DNA from: Bacteroidia bacterium
Lineage (GTDB): Bacteria > Bacteroidota > Bacteroidia > B-17B0 > Aurantibacillaceae
Assembly (NCBI GenBank): GCA_018000995.1
Contig: JAGNIU010000009.1
Location: 54,406 to 118,405 of the forward strand
Direction: 5' to 3'
DNA: 64,000 bases
The translations under genes were made by a program, and so were the position numbers. Numbering within the stretch: the first letter of the stretch is position 1; the number at the start of each line of letters is the position of its first letter. The notes beneath the pieces were generated by a model. The model was not told the DNA's origin, did no database searches, and saw nothing but the letters and a program-made list of their open reading frames with translations. Below, piece after piece: positions 49,246 to 59,178 of the stretch.

Positions 49246-49997
49246 TCTTTTAATTGTCTGAAAAATTCAGAGCAGATAATTGCTGTTGCCATTGCTGCAT
49301 TTAATGATTCCGTATTGCTATTTGATGCAGATGGGATTGTTAAAGGATTCGTAATGAACTTATAATTTTTCTCATTAATACCATTGGCTTCATTCCCAAT
49401 AATAATTAAACCGTTTTGCAATTGAGTTTTGTAAACATTTTCGCCATCCAAAACTGCACCATAAACAAGAATATCCTTTTTAGCCACTTCGTACAGATCG
49501 CAATAATGAACTTTCACTCTTAAAAAAGAACCCATTGCCGATTGTATGGTTTTTGGATTATAAACATCGGTGCTTTGCTTCGAACAAAAAACTTCTTCAA
49601 TTCCATACCAATCCGCCAAGCGTAAAATAGTTCCTAAATTACCCGGGTCGCGAATATCATCTAAATAAAAACTGAATTGTTTCGTTAAATCAGTTTCAGG
49701 AATTGAGTCTTCAAAATAATGACAAACCGCTAAAGCATTATTTGGTTGTGCCTGTGCGCTTATTTTCTTTAAATCTTCCTCGCTAATTGTGATGTATTCC
49801 ACTTTAGTATTGAGCAAGGCATTGGATTCACCTTGCAAATAGCTTTCGGTCACAAACAATTGATGAATAATTTCGGGATTAGTAGTGATGATTTCGTTAA
49901 CCACCTTAATACCTTCGGCAATAAACATGTTTTCCTCGTCTCTGAATTTCTTCAGATGCAGGGCTTTAACCTGTTTTATTTGATTCTTACTAATCAT
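49242..49997 (-). CDS. SpoU/TrmH-family RNA 2'-O-methyltransferase
   Basis: 251 residues: an N-terminal substrate-binding domain (KNQIKQVKALHLKKFRDEENMFIAEGIKVV) and a C-terminal SPOUT domain with the knot motifs FYLDDIRDPGNLGTILRLADWYGI, GLIIIGNEANGI and PSASNSNTESLNAAMATAIICSEF. It methylates a ribose in rRNA or tRNA using SAM; the target cannot be read from sequence. Gene order (this gene divergent from tamL) is familiar from other Bacteroidota. The start codon is about 40 bp from the divergent tamL start. Confidence 0.92.
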   Translation of the reverse strand: MISKNQIKQVKALHLKKFRDEENMFIAEGIKVVNEIITTNPEIIHQLFVTESYLQGESNALLNTKVEYITISEEDLKKISAQAQPNNALAVCHYFEDSIPETDLTKQFSFYLDDIRDPGNLGTILRLADWYGIEEVFCSKQSTDVYNPKTIQSAMGSFLRVKVHYCDLYEVAKKDILVYGAVLDGENVYKTQLQNGLIIIGNEANGINEKNYKFITNPLTIPSASNSNTESLNAAMATAIICSEFFRQLKD

Positions 49998-50035
49998 AAT
50001 TTAGCTAAATTCGTAGGGATTAAAATTAACCATTA

Positions 50036-52546
50036 TTGGGCACTTATTTACATATACATTTAAAAGAGCGTTTTATCCGCTTAGTGTTATGTACATGTCT
50101 TTTATTTGCAGCTTTTTCCTGTAACACTACTAAACATTTAAAAGAGAACGAATATCTGGTTGGGGGTAACAAAATTTTAGGCTATCAAAATACCAAAATT
50201 GCACACGAAGAGATTGAAGCTTTTATAAGACAAAAGCCGAACCGCAAAATTTTATTTGTATTCCCCTTTAACCTGTGGCTATACAATCAGGTGAATCAAG
50301 AAAAATTAGTGAAGAAAAAAGAAAAGCGTGACGCCCGTTTCGACCGCATTAACGAAAAGCGAATTGTAAAGAATAATCTGAAAAACGAGAAACGGATAAA
50401 AAAAGGCAAGCCTACCAAAGAACCTAAATTAAAAAGCAAAGACAAACCCACGTTCCGCGAAAGTTTGTTAGATATAGCTGAAGAACCGGTTATTTACGAT
50501 TCAGCTATTACCAAACAAACCACTTTACAAATGTCGAGATACCTTTTTTCGAAAGGCTATTTTTATGCGAAAGTAACTGATAGCGTTGGATACAATAAGC
50601 GTAAAAAGAAAGCTAAAGTGTTTTATCATCTTTTCCCCGGTCAACAATATTTCATTAACAACCTTAAGTACAACATAAAAGATGAAGAATTAAGTTATTA
50701 TATTTTTGGCGACAGCACGAATTGCAAACTAAAATCCGGAGCTCCTTTTGATGCAGATGTTATGAAGCAAGAAAGAGAGAGAATTACTGCTAACTTATTA
50801 AATAACGGTTACTACTTTTTTGAGTCGGATTACATTTATTTTGATGTGGATTCGGGTTTAGTAGATCATAAAATAGACATTACTATATCAGCAAAAAAAT
50901 TTCCTGCTTTTGCCAATGCACAGAAAGATTCTATCTCTTACATCAATCATCCCCGTTATTATGTCAATAACATTTATGTTATTACTGAAAATATCCGCGG
51001 CTCTTATAAGGATGAGTATTTTTATGATTCCATTTACCACGAAGATTTAATTTTTATGGTAAAAGAAAAGCTTCATTACAAGTACAGCCTGATAACGCAT
51101 AACGTTGAGTTTTTTAAAGGTCAAGTATTTCAAAAAAATCTTGCCGAAAAATCCTATAAGCGATTGCTCAACCTTGGTGTTTTCAGAACGGTTTTAATTC
51201 AATATGTAAAAAATCCCAAATATAATGACCAATTGGATTGTTATATTATTTGTCAGCCCATAGTTAAACAAGCTATCAGTGTTGAAACCGAAGGCACAAA
51301 CACATCTGGTAACCTTGGGATTGATGGAAGTATTTTATATCAAAACAAAAATTTATTAAGAGGGGCCGAGTTGCTGGAGTTTAGTTTAAACGGCGCCTTA
51401 ATTGCACAACGACAACTTAACGACAATAGTGAAACAGATTTAACCAACGTACAAAGTACATTCAATACTATTCAGTTTGGACCTTCACTTAAGTTTTCGG
51501 TGCCGCGTGCGGCATTTCCGTTTTCTTATTTGCCCTTTAAAAAAGATGCTTTTCCAAGAACGTTTATCAGCACCTCCTTAAACTATCAATCGCGACCTGA
51601 GTTTAACAGAACCATCACCAACGTTAATTACGGATTTAGTTTTAAGAGTCATAAACTAAAAGTAAAACACGATATTATTCCGGTAGAGGTTTATATGGTG
51701 AAAGCTAAACTAACCGACAATTTTAGAAATGATTTGATTAACATTAACGACTTCTTTTTACTAAACTCTTTTCAAGATCACATTACCACACTCTCAAAAT
51801 ACACCATTACTTATAATAATCAATCCATATCAAATGGCGTGAATACATCGCGGAAAGCTATAAGTTTTATTAAAGTAAATGTGGCTTCATCAGGTAATAT
51901 CTTAAGAGGTGTTTATGATGCAACAGGGCAACCAAAAGATTCATTAGGACGCTATCTTATTTTAGGAACACCTTTTGCTCAATTTGTGAAACTGGATTTT
52001 GATTACCGTTTATATATTCCCATTCGGAAAAAAAGCCGTCTGGTATACAGAACTGCCATTGGTGTTGGTAAGCCATTAAAAAACTTAAATGTATTACCTT
52101 ACGAACAAAGTTATTTTAGCGGAGGCCCGAACAGCGTTAGAGCCTGGCGTGCACGTACACTTGGTCCGGGTGGTTACGACCAACCTGAAAATGTATCTGC
52201 TAAGTATGATAAGATTGGTGATTTATTAATTGAAGGAAATTTTGAATACAGATTTCATATTTTCCGTTCATTTTATGGTGCTGCGTTTATTGATGTTGGT
52301 AATATTTGGTTATTACATGAAGAAAGAGGAAAACCGGGAGGCGATTTTGAATTGAATAAATTTTATAAAGAATTTGCAGTTGGCGGTGGATTAGGAATTC
52401 GTTGGGACTTAAACTTTTTTGTATTGCGCTTAGACTTTGCAGCTCCAATTGTTGACCCTTCCTACCCTGAGGGCGACAGATGGTTGTTTGGTAAAGGGCC
52501 ATTAAGGCGTACCATATTAAATTTTGGAATTGGTTATCCGTTTTAA
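50036..52546 (+). CDS. tamL: TamL-type BamA/TamA-family outer-membrane assembly lipoprotein
   Basis: 836 residues from a TTG; there is no ATG between the upstream gene and the lipoprotein signal, so the start is uncertain (see findings). The signal peptide ends LLFAAFSCNTTKHLKENEYLVGG, a lipobox Cys plus the conserved TamL start. A Lys-rich segment (about 85-135) interrupts the POTRA-like region, followed by POTRA domains and the C-terminal 16-strand Omp85 barrel (SYFSGGPNSVRAWRARTLGPGG with the RAW-type loop motif, final strand RTILNFGIGYPF). TamL is the lipid-anchored TamA version that works with TamB in Bacteroidota outer-membrane biogenesis (established for the family). Confidence 0.85.
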   Translation: MGTYLHIHLKERFIRLVLCTCLLFAAFSCNTTKHLKENEYLVGGNKILGYQNTKIAHEEIEAFIRQKPNRKILFVFPFNLWLYNQVNQEKLVKKKEKRDARFDRINEKRIVKNNLKNEKRIKKGKPTKEPKLKSKDKPTFRESLLDIAEEPVIYDSAITKQTTLQMSRYLFSKGYFYAKVTDSVGYNKRKKKAKVFYHLFPGQQYFINNLKYNIKDEELSYYIFGDSTNCKLKSGAPFDADVMKQERERITANLLNNGYYFFESDYIYFDVDSGLVDHKIDITISAKKFPAFANAQKDSISYINHPRYYVNNIYVITENIRGSYKDEYFYDSIYHEDLIFMVKEKLHYKYSLITHNVEFFKGQVFQKNLAEKSYKRLLNLGVFRTVLIQYVKNPKYNDQLDCYIICQPIVKQAISVETEGTNTSGNLGIDGSILYQNKNLLRGAELLEFSLNGALIAQRQLNDNSETDLTNVQSTFNTIQFGPSLKFSVPRAAFPFSYLPFKKDAFPRTFISTSLNYQSRPEFNRTITNVNYGFSFKSHKLKVKHDIIPVEVYMVKAKLTDNFRNDLININDFFLLNSFQDHITTLSKYTITYNNQSISNGVNTSRKAISFIKVNVASSGNILRGVYDATGQPKDSLGRYLILGTPFAQFVKLDFDYRLYIPIRKKSRLVYRTAIGVGKPLKNLNVLPYEQSYFSGGPNSVRAWRARTLGPGGYDQPENVSAKYDKIGDLLIEGNFEYRFHIFRSFYGAAFIDVGNIWLLHEERGKPGGDFELNKFYKEFAVGGGLGIRWDLNFFVLRLDFAAPIVDPSYPEGDRWLFGKGPLRRTILNFGIGYPF

Positions 52547-52564
52547 GAACAGTATTTTTATAAT

Positions 52565-53437
52565 ATGAAAGTAACAGGCTTCACCATAATAAGAAACGCC
52601 ATCAAGTATGATTATCCTGTTGTGGAAGCTATAACTTCAGTACTTCCTGTTTGTGATGAATTTTTAGTGAGTGTTGGAAATTCGGAAGACGGAACTTTAG
52701 AATTAATAAAAAGCATCAACTCTCCTAAAATAAAAATAATGGAGAGTATTTGGGATGATAATTTACGTGAAGGCGGAAAATTATTATCTATAGAAACCAA
52801 CAAAGCATTTGATGCGATAGATAATTCAACTGATTGGTGTTTTTACATTCAGAGCGATGAAGTGATTCACGAAAAATATCATGACGCTATTCGTGAAGGA
52901 ATGAAGAAATATAAAGATGACAAATTGGTTGATGGTTTACTTTTTAAGTATACACACTTTTACGGGAGCTATAATTATATTGGGAATTCAAGAAATTGGT
53001 ATAGAAATGAAATTCGGATTATCAGAAATGATAAAAAAATACGCTCATATAAAGACGCACAAGGCTTTCGTAAAACAGATGACAGTAAATTAAATGTAAA
53101 AGCTATTGACGCTTCAGTTTACCATTACGGTTGGGTAAAACCACCAAAAGCCCAACAAGCCAAACAAGAAAATTTTCATAAGATGTGGCACGATGATGCC
53201 TGGATGAAAAAGAATATTGCTACTGTTGACGAATTTGATTACAGTAAAATTGATAGTCTGGAAGAATTTAAAGACACCCACCCCAAAGTTATGCAAGAAC
53301 GTGTTTCAAAACAAAACTGGGATTTTAATTTCGATGCCTCAAAAATAAAACTTAGTCTGAAGAATAAATTTCTATTAATGATTGAGAAAGCTACAGGATG
53401 GAGACCGGGAGAGTATAAGAATTATAAGATACTTTAA
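52565..53437 (+). CDS. Family 2-like glycosyltransferase
   Basis: 290 residues. GFTIIRNAIKYDYPVVEAITSVLPVCDEFLVSVGNSEDGT is the GT-A opening, with WCFYIQSDEVIHEKYHDAI in place of the DxD-type metal motif (SDE) and KQAQQENFHKMWHDDAW-like helices at the end. GT2-type enzymes transfer sugars from nucleotide donors. It begins 18 bp after tamL and may be cotranscribed. The acceptor and sugar are unknown; cell-surface glycan or lipid is the general expectation. Confidence 0.83.
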   Translation: MKVTGFTIIRNAIKYDYPVVEAITSVLPVCDEFLVSVGNSEDGTLELIKSINSPKIKIMESIWDDNLREGGKLLSIETNKAFDAIDNSTDWCFYIQSDEVIHEKYHDAIREGMKKYKDDKLVDGLLFKYTHFYGSYNYIGNSRNWYRNEIRIIRNDKKIRSYKDAQGFRKTDDSKLNVKAIDASVYHYGWVKPPKAQQAKQENFHKMWHDDAWMKKNIATVDEFDYSKIDSLEEFKDTHPKVMQERVSKQNWDFNFDASKIKLSLKNKFLLMIEKATGWRPGEYKNYKIL

Positions 53438-53443
53438 TTGCAA

Positions 53444-54529
53444 TTATTTGCCCTGAGCTTTTTTCTTCGCTTCCTGTTCTGCAATTTTCTTTTTAGCTTC
53501 TTCCAGTTTTTTAAACTCTTCCAAATGTAATTGATTTATATCTTTCTTATATAAACTGTACGATTTCCAAATAGGAGGTTTAGTGGCGAAACAATCTAAA
53601 AACATGTATAGCGGAGAAATTTTAAACGAATACAACGGCGATAACCATCTATACCCTACTCCAATTGATTCAGTTTCGTTTTTAACAGCGTGCCAGTAAA
53701 ATGGAGGGTTCCATAAAACATCACCCGGTTTTAAATGCACTGAATAGCCATCAATATATTTATATAATTCAAATGGATAATCGTAATCCGGTTCAAAAGG
53801 ATTAAACGGCCCGGTTTCTCTTTTACCCGGTGCACTGCGATACACATTACTGATTGGATGCGGATCAATTACCGGTGAATAATAATGTGAATATAAAACC
53901 CACTCCTTCTCGCCATACACCTGAACAAATAAATTAGATTGATTAGCATTATGCAAAGCGGTATAAGAACCTTTTGGTCCGATAAAAACCTGAAAGGCAT
54001 CAAACCAACTTAATGGATTACGGCGTGCCTTTAACCACTTATAATCAAAATCATTAATACACTCCGGATGTCTAGCTAACAATGGATAGAAGCGATAATA
54101 TTTACTTCCGCCACCATTAATATTATCAATTACATCAGCGAGTGTTGTTAATTCGTAAGGGTATCCGGGAATAGTCTGATCAACTAATACAATTTCATCT
54201 TTACCATATTCCTTTTTAAAATAATCGAGCGACCATTTTTTTACGCAAGGCCAATCGGCGGCGGCGCCTTCTAAAACAACAGGAATTCCTTTTTTTACAT
54301 AGTGATTTTTAAATTCCTCTAGGCTCAAATCTTTACGGCGTTCAATTGGCATGATGCGTCCTTCGCCGCGCTTTGGCATGTTTTCATTGAGCTTCTTGTA
54401 ATATTCAGATCTATCTTTAAAAAAAGTTTTACGGCCAAAAAAATGATCTAAAATCTGAAACGTATTGTATTTAAACCGTTCGCCGAATGATAAAGTCTTT
54501 ATAAAATCACGGTGCTCTTCCATAACCAA
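53444..54529 (-). CDS. Cupin-like (JmjC-type) protein with altered HxD motif
   Basis: 361 residues. The Cupin_8/JmjC core has YRFYPLLARHPE, FIGPKGSYTALHNANQSNLFVQVYGEKEWVLYS and VHLKPGDVLWNPPFYWHAVKNETESIGVGYRW. The first metal motif is His193-Asn194-Ala195 instead of HxD, with the distal His280 present. In Fe(II)/2-oxoglutarate halogenases an Ala or Gly at this position opens a chloride site; elsewhere it marks inactive folds. The C-terminal tail is a Lys/Ala-rich helix. It is last in a minus-strand cluster after the HTTM-like and MFS genes. Substrate unknown. Confidence 0.82.
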   Translation of the reverse strand: MVMEEHRDFIKTLSFGERFKYNTFQILDHFFGRKTFFKDRSEYYKKLNENMPKRGEGRIMPIERRKDLSLEEFKNHYVKKGIPVVLEGAAADWPCVKKWSLDYFKKEYGKDEIVLVDQTIPGYPYELTTLADVIDNINGGGSKYYRFYPLLARHPECINDFDYKWLKARRNPLSWFDAFQVFIGPKGSYTALHNANQSNLFVQVYGEKEWVLYSHYYSPVIDPHPISNVYRSAPGKRETGPFNPFEPDYDYPFELYKYIDGYSVHLKPGDVLWNPPFYWHAVKNETESIGVGYRWLSPLYSFKISPLYMFLDCFATKPPIWKSYSLYKKDINQLHLEEFKKLEEAKKKIAEQEAKKKAQGK

Positions 54530-54560
54530 ATTTTAATAAAGATATAAAATTAAACGAAAA

Positions 54561-56207
54561 TTAAATATGAATTTCATCAACAACTTGTTTAGTAACAGGC
54601 AACAAGTATCCGTTTTTATTTTGGGTTAGATTATAGATAACCCTGAAGGTCTTTATTTTTCCGAGAGATTTTAACTCGTCACCTAAAACACAATTATTTA
54701 AATGATGCGGTGGTCTTAATTTACCCAAGAAAAAATTAGTGCTTTGGATTTCATTTTTATTGTTAAAATAGGTCTTTATGAAACTATTAAATTTCTGATA
54801 CTTTAAACTATCGAAATGATTAATGCCATATTTAGCTTGAAGCCAAGGTATGGTTTCAATTAAAGCTGTATCCAGCCGTGCCTTTAAACGATATTGGTTA
54901 GTATAACCGAAACCGCTTACCGGTAAACATTTTTTATTTACCAAAAACAAAAACCGGTCGTATTGAAACCATTGATGATATGGATTTAATTCGTTTTTGG
55001 AAACCTCAGCAATTTTCCCGTTTTCATCTTCCGCTTCATAGGTAAAATACTGATTAACTTTTGTGTCGAACCAACCAATTGTATATGGCCGTAACCAAAT
55101 AACAGAGCTGAAAATAATTAGAACAGAAGTGGTGAACATTTTCTTTTTGAAAAACAGTTCTTCGAAATATTTTTTCTTCCGCCACAAAACAATTGCTAAA
55201 ACCAAATCCATCACCATCCATTTCCAAAATAACATACTACCGGCTAAAAATATGCCGAAATGCATTAAACACAATAAAACTAATAGCCCAATACATAAAC
55301 GAATGTTTTTCAAAAGAATAAGTGCTGATAATTCTAACACTAATATTATGCTTTGGAGTAAAACACTATTGTCATTTAAAAAATTACTAATGCTTCTAAT
55401 CGTTTCTTCAGTGTAATCGCATAACCAACCGCGTGCATGAACATTTAAAAACAAGTCGGAAAGATTATTATTTAAAAGCCATTCATAACCGCGGGGTGAC
55501 ATAGTTATTTTTGAAACGCCGCTGATAAAGTAATTGGATGCGATAATACACAAGACCAGATAAACAAAATGAATATTCGCTTTTTTGAAATAGATTTTTA
55601 CATACGCTAAAGCCACATACATCAATAAGACATCAAATAAAAGTCGTTTATCAAATAATTCAAACCCATCAACAGGATAATTAAATTGCGAGCGGTATAC
55701 CATGGCAAATCCAACATACAGTGGAGTTAGAATAGGAAATCGCCAAATCAAGAACGGAAGAATTATGAGTAAAAGTCTATCGAAGTAAAAAGCACTATTC
55801 AAAAAATAATTGTAATCATAAGTACATAACTCCCACGACAAAATAAATGATGCCGCGAAAACAATTACTTTGTCGTGCTTCAAAAATAAATCCTTGCCAA
55901 AATTCACATATTGTTTTTTGTAAAATACCGGGAGATAAATTATTATAAGAGCCAACAAAAATAATGGGTGAATAAGGGCTGCTAAACAAATAGAAAAAGA
56001 ATGGTACGGGACAAATAAAAGAATTTCGCCAAAAAAAGATTGGGGATTTAACACCTCAGCAATTTTTGAAAAATTAAGGATGAATCCGTTGTAAAAGGTA
56101 AACGCTGAAATTAGTCTTAATGCCAAAAAACACATTAAAACAAAAACGTAACCCGAATATTTTTTTTCAGAGAATTGAATGAATGTCGCTTTCAAAACCC
56201 CCATCAA
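54561..56207 (-). CDS. HTTM-like multipass membrane protein
   Basis: 548 residues, with 9-11 predicted membrane helices in the first 370 residues, including FISGVSKITMSPRGYEWLL and MHFGIFLAGSMLFWKWMVMDLVLAIVLW. This arrangement resembles the HTTM (vitamin-K-dependent carboxylase-like) membrane domains found in Bacteroidota. The C-terminal 180 residues are soluble and probably periplasmic. I cannot identify the catalytic Lys of gamma-carboxylases, so the family assignment is tentative. It starts 3 bp after the MFS gene stop and ends 31 bp before the cupin gene. Confidence 0.65.
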   Translation of the reverse strand: MMGVLKATFIQFSEKKYSGYVFVLMCFLALRLISAFTFYNGFILNFSKIAEVLNPQSFFGEILLFVPYHSFSICLAALIHPLFLLALIIIYLPVFYKKQYVNFGKDLFLKHDKVIVFAASFILSWELCTYDYNYFLNSAFYFDRLLLIILPFLIWRFPILTPLYVGFAMVYRSQFNYPVDGFELFDKRLLFDVLLMYVALAYVKIYFKKANIHFVYLVLCIIASNYFISGVSKITMSPRGYEWLLNNNLSDLFLNVHARGWLCDYTEETIRSISNFLNDNSVLLQSIILVLELSALILLKNIRLCIGLLVLLCLMHFGIFLAGSMLFWKWMVMDLVLAIVLWRKKKYFEELFFKKKMFTTSVLIIFSSVIWLRPYTIGWFDTKVNQYFTYEAEDENGKIAEVSKNELNPYHQWFQYDRFLFLVNKKCLPVSGFGYTNQYRLKARLDTALIETIPWLQAKYGINHFDSLKYQKFNSFIKTYFNNKNEIQSTNFFLGKLRPPHHLNNCVLGDELKSLGKIKTFRVIYNLTQNKNGYLLPVTKQVVDEIHI

Positions 56208-56209
56208 AA

Positions 56210-57553
56210 TCAGGTTTTGGTTTTAGGAATCATTAGCAATAAAATAAATCCAATTGCAAAAAAGGCCACTAAAGCTAATACTGCGGGGCGCATGCCGCCA
56301 ACACATTCGCTAATAATTCCGAAGGAAACTGTACCGATAATCATTCCCATTTTTTCCATCACATCAAAAAAACTGAAGAAGCTTGCATGATCATCTGTCT
56401 CGGGTAAAAATTTACTATATGTACTGCGCGATAAGGCTTGAATACCACCCATTACAAATCCAACCAAAAAGGCTACAATGTAAAAGTGATAGGGTTCACG
56501 AACTACCTGGTAAGTGAAAGCACAAATGAATATCCAAATTGAAATGGCGAAACCCAGAGCTTTTACGTTTCCAAACATTCGCGATATTTTTGAAAAAATA
56601 AAAGAGCCTGCAATACCTACAAACTGAATAATTAAAATACTTATGATTAAGGATGTGGTTTTACTTTTCTCGTCAGGCCAAACAATTTCGTTGCGGGCAA
56701 ATAAAACGGCCACTACCATAACGGTTTGCACACCCATGTTATAAAAGAAATAGCTGTACAAGAAGCGCTTCAATTGTTTTAAATGAACAACTTGCTTTGC
56801 TACTTTTCGGAGCTCTTTAAATCCTTTTGATATTAACCCTTTTCTATCAGAGCCATGTGGTGCATGATTTTGGTTAGGGAGATGTTTAAAAGTGTATTGG
56901 GCAAAACCAAGCCACCACAATCCTGTTAATAAAAACGAATACTTAACTTTAAAAAAACCGCTGGTCACCAAAACACCGTCAACCATTTTCTCTTCATATT
57001 TAAATACCATTATTCCTATTAGACAAATGATAAGTAATAATGAGCTTCCGAAATAACCCATTGCAAATCCTCTGGCACTTACCTTATCTTGATTCTCAAC
57101 GCTGGCTATTTCCGGTAAATAAGAATTGTAATACACCAAACTTCCCCAAAAACCAATTGTTGCTGTAACGAATGGCACAAAACTTAATTCGAGATGATCT
57201 CTTGTGAAAAAGAACAAACACATACAAGAAATAGATCCTAAATAGCAGAAAAATTGGAGAAAGCGTTTTTTATTTCCAAGATAATCGGCAACACCGCTTA
57301 ATATAGGTGCAATCATTACAACTATGAATAAAGCAAAGGCATAAACAAATGAGTAAATATTTTGGTTTTCGAATTGCATTCCAAAAAACTCAACTGTTTT
57401 TCCAATAAATACATCGTTGGCGTCGTGGGTAGTTTTATAATCATAGAAATTCGGAAATATGGCCGATGTTATGACTAATGGAAATACTGAATTAGCCCAA
57501 TCGTAAAATGTCCAGGCTTTAATAGTTTGGGCATGATCTTTTTTAATTTCCAT
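56210..57553 (-). CDS. UMF1/ATG22-type MFS transporter
   Basis: 447 residues with about 12 membrane helices. WTFYDWANSVFPLVITSAIFPNFY at the N-terminus and GVADYLGNKKRFLQFFCYLG (MFS motif A region) are typical for the UMF1/ATG22 subgroup, as is GFVMGGIQALSRSTYSKFLPE. Yeast Atg22 exports amino acids from the vacuole; bacterial substrates are unknown. First gene of the three-gene minus-strand cluster. Confidence 0.9.
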   Translation of the reverse strand: MEIKKDHAQTIKAWTFYDWANSVFPLVITSAIFPNFYDYKTTHDANDVFIGKTVEFFGMQFENQNIYSFVYAFALFIVVMIAPILSGVADYLGNKKRFLQFFCYLGSISCMCLFFFTRDHLELSFVPFVTATIGFWGSLVYYNSYLPEIASVENQDKVSARGFAMGYFGSSLLLIICLIGIMVFKYEEKMVDGVLVTSGFFKVKYSFLLTGLWWLGFAQYTFKHLPNQNHAPHGSDRKGLISKGFKELRKVAKQVVHLKQLKRFLYSYFFYNMGVQTVMVVAVLFARNEIVWPDEKSKTTSLIISILIIQFVGIAGSFIFSKISRMFGNVKALGFAISIWIFICAFTYQVVREPYHFYIVAFLVGFVMGGIQALSRSTYSKFLPETDDHASFFSFFDVMEKMGMIIGTVSFGIISECVGGMRPAVLALVAFFAIGFILLLMIPKTKT

Positions 57554-57622
57554 AATTAGTTATAATAATTAATAACGCTTCAAAACTAACCATTACAACC
57601 GTCGAATTAACGAATTGCCCAA

Positions 57623-58714
57623 TTAGTTCTTTATGATTTCAAATTCAACCCGTCGGTTTTTTGCCATACCCTCGTCAGTGTCGTTACTCGCAACAGGTTG
57701 TGAACTGCCATAACCTTTAAAGTACATTTTATTTTGAACGCCTTTTTTAATTAGATACTCAAATACTTCGCGGGCGCGTAATTCAGATAACCGTTGATTT
57801 TTATTTTTGCTGCCATTATTATCGCTATGGCCGTTAATTTGAATTTGCATTTGCGGTGTGCGTATTAAATACTGCGCAAGTTTATTTAATTCCTGATAAG
57901 ATTCAGGTAACAAATAATATTTTCCGTTTTCGAAAAATATATTTTTGAGGGCTACTTTCTCTCCTACCTTAATATCTTTCCGAACTGTTAAAATGGAATC
58001 CTCTTCATTATTCTTCACACTGCCAACATATTCAACAGCCACTTTCTCCTCAGGTTCTTTAGCTTTATATAAACTAATTTCATCCACAAAATAATAAGCT
58101 TCTCTAAACCCCAATTTAAAAATATTAATTCGGAGCATGTCCTTTTCAATTTTGGGGAAGAAGTTACCGATGGTGATATACTTCTCACCACCATCAGCTT
58201 TATATTTTCCTTTAATAGTGAACCATTGATAATTATTTATGAAACCGCCTTTTTTACAAATACTGTCTATAATATTCGCTTTAACCGCATCGCCCTGACT
58301 ATGATAACCTCCTTTAGTAAATAACACGCCAAAAGATTTTACTAGAGCATTACTCCAATATGCCAAACGGACATGCATTTCAAATTCATAAACAGTTCCG
58401 CGATGAAGCGCCTCTGCCAATCGCACCTGTGCAAATTCTTTATATCGTTTCTGAAATCTTAATCCGGCATAACAATCACTGTAGTAACCTCCACGAACAT
58501 GACAGGTATCTTCTCCAACAGGTGCCTGATAAAAATCTACCGATCCAATTTGGGTCCAGGGTATGGCTTGTTTTATGCTTCCCGATTTTTTTCGGAAGTT
58601 TTCAAAACTACCGTTTGGAACAAGATTTTTTTGAACAGGGGTTATAGTTTGAGCCTTTAAAAACCCACATCCTGCAATACAAAAGACCAAAAAAGTGGTT
58701 TTTAACCTGTTCAT
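57623..58714 (-). CDS. OmpA-family peptidoglycan-binding protein with N-terminal jelly-roll-like domain
   Basis: 363 residues. A signal peptide (MNRLKTTFLVFCIAGCGFLKAQ) leads to a beta-sandwich (NLVPNGSFENFRKKSGSIKQAIPWTQ, with the typical 'NGSFE' opening; about 30-225). The C-terminal OmpA domain has QINGHSDNNGSKNKNQRLSELRAREVFEYL and FKGYGSSQPVASNDTDEGMAKNRRVEF, which hold the diaminopimelate-contacting Asp and Arg. It would anchor to peptidoglycan and present the sandwich. Transcribed alone, with a promoter toward rpsT on the other strand. Confidence 0.9.
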   Translation of the reverse strand: MNRLKTTFLVFCIAGCGFLKAQTITPVQKNLVPNGSFENFRKKSGSIKQAIPWTQIGSVDFYQAPVGEDTCHVRGGYYSDCYAGLRFQKRYKEFAQVRLAEALHRGTVYEFEMHVRLAYWSNALVKSFGVLFTKGGYHSQGDAVKANIIDSICKKGGFINNYQWFTIKGKYKADGGEKYITIGNFFPKIEKDMLRINIFKLGFREAYYFVDEISLYKAKEPEEKVAVEYVGSVKNNEEDSILTVRKDIKVGEKVALKNIFFENGKYYLLPESYQELNKLAQYLIRTPQMQIQINGHSDNNGSKNKNQRLSELRAREVFEYLIKKGVQNKMYFKGYGSSQPVASNDTDEGMAKNRRVEFEIIKN

Positions 58715-58778
58715 ACTAAAACAAATATAGTTTTTACAGCCATTTAAGCATCAACCTATTAATAATTGTTTTTAACAG

Positions 58779-58807
58779 TTGTATATTCAAAAAATAATGT
58801 ATATTTG
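58779..58807 (+). promoter_or_regulatory. Promoter of rpsT
   Basis: TTG at 58779-58781 and TATATTTG at 58800-58807, 18 bp apart, both perfect for Bacteroidota. The ATG at 58846 is about 30 bp past the expected start. Confidence 0.7.
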
Positions 58808-58845
58808 CACTCCCAATTTTGGGCAAGACATTAAAAAGTAAAAGA

Positions 58846-59103
58846 ATGGCAAATCATAAGTCATCAATTAAGCGAATTCGTTCAAACAATGCAAAGCGTT
58901 TGCAAAACCGTTATTACGCAAAAACTGCTCGTACAGCTTTAAAAACCTTACGTGCTGCAACAGCTAAAAAGGAAGCTGAAGCTTTATTACCTAAGGTATC
59001 TGCTATGTTAGATAAGTTAGCTAAACGTAATGTTATTCATAAAAACAAAGCTGCTAACCTTAAATCGAAACTAAGCAAAAAGGTTAACGCTTTAGCAAAG
59101 TAA
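58846..59103 (+). CDS. rpsT: 30S ribosomal protein S20
   Basis: 85 residues starting [19 protein letters not shown], the S20 signature; the TTG further upstream lies in the leader and is not the start. The protein is Lys/Arg/Ala-rich and helical, with RNRYYAK and TAKKEAEAL. It binds 16S rRNA in the 30S body. Single gene with a strong promoter and a terminator. Confidence 0.97.
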   Translation: MANHKSSIKRIRSNNAKRLQNRYYAKTARTALKTLRAATAKKEAEALLPKVSAMLDKLAKRNVIHKNKAANLKSKLSKKVNALAK

Positions 59104-59127
59104 TAAACTATTGTTTATCAGTATTTT

Positions 59128-59153
59128 AGCCCTGTATTTTCGGGGCTTTTTTA
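59128..59153 (+). terminator. Terminator of rpsT
   Basis: AGCCC and GGGCT arms with a 10-base loop and seven T, 25 bp after the stop codon. Confidence 0.85.
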
Positions 59154-59178
59154 TTTTTAACAAAAATCGAAAAAATGC

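Noticed and set aside
55063..55416. 117-residue plus-strand ORF
   Set aside because: It is antisense to the membrane segments of the HTTM-like gene and has no start context or family pattern.
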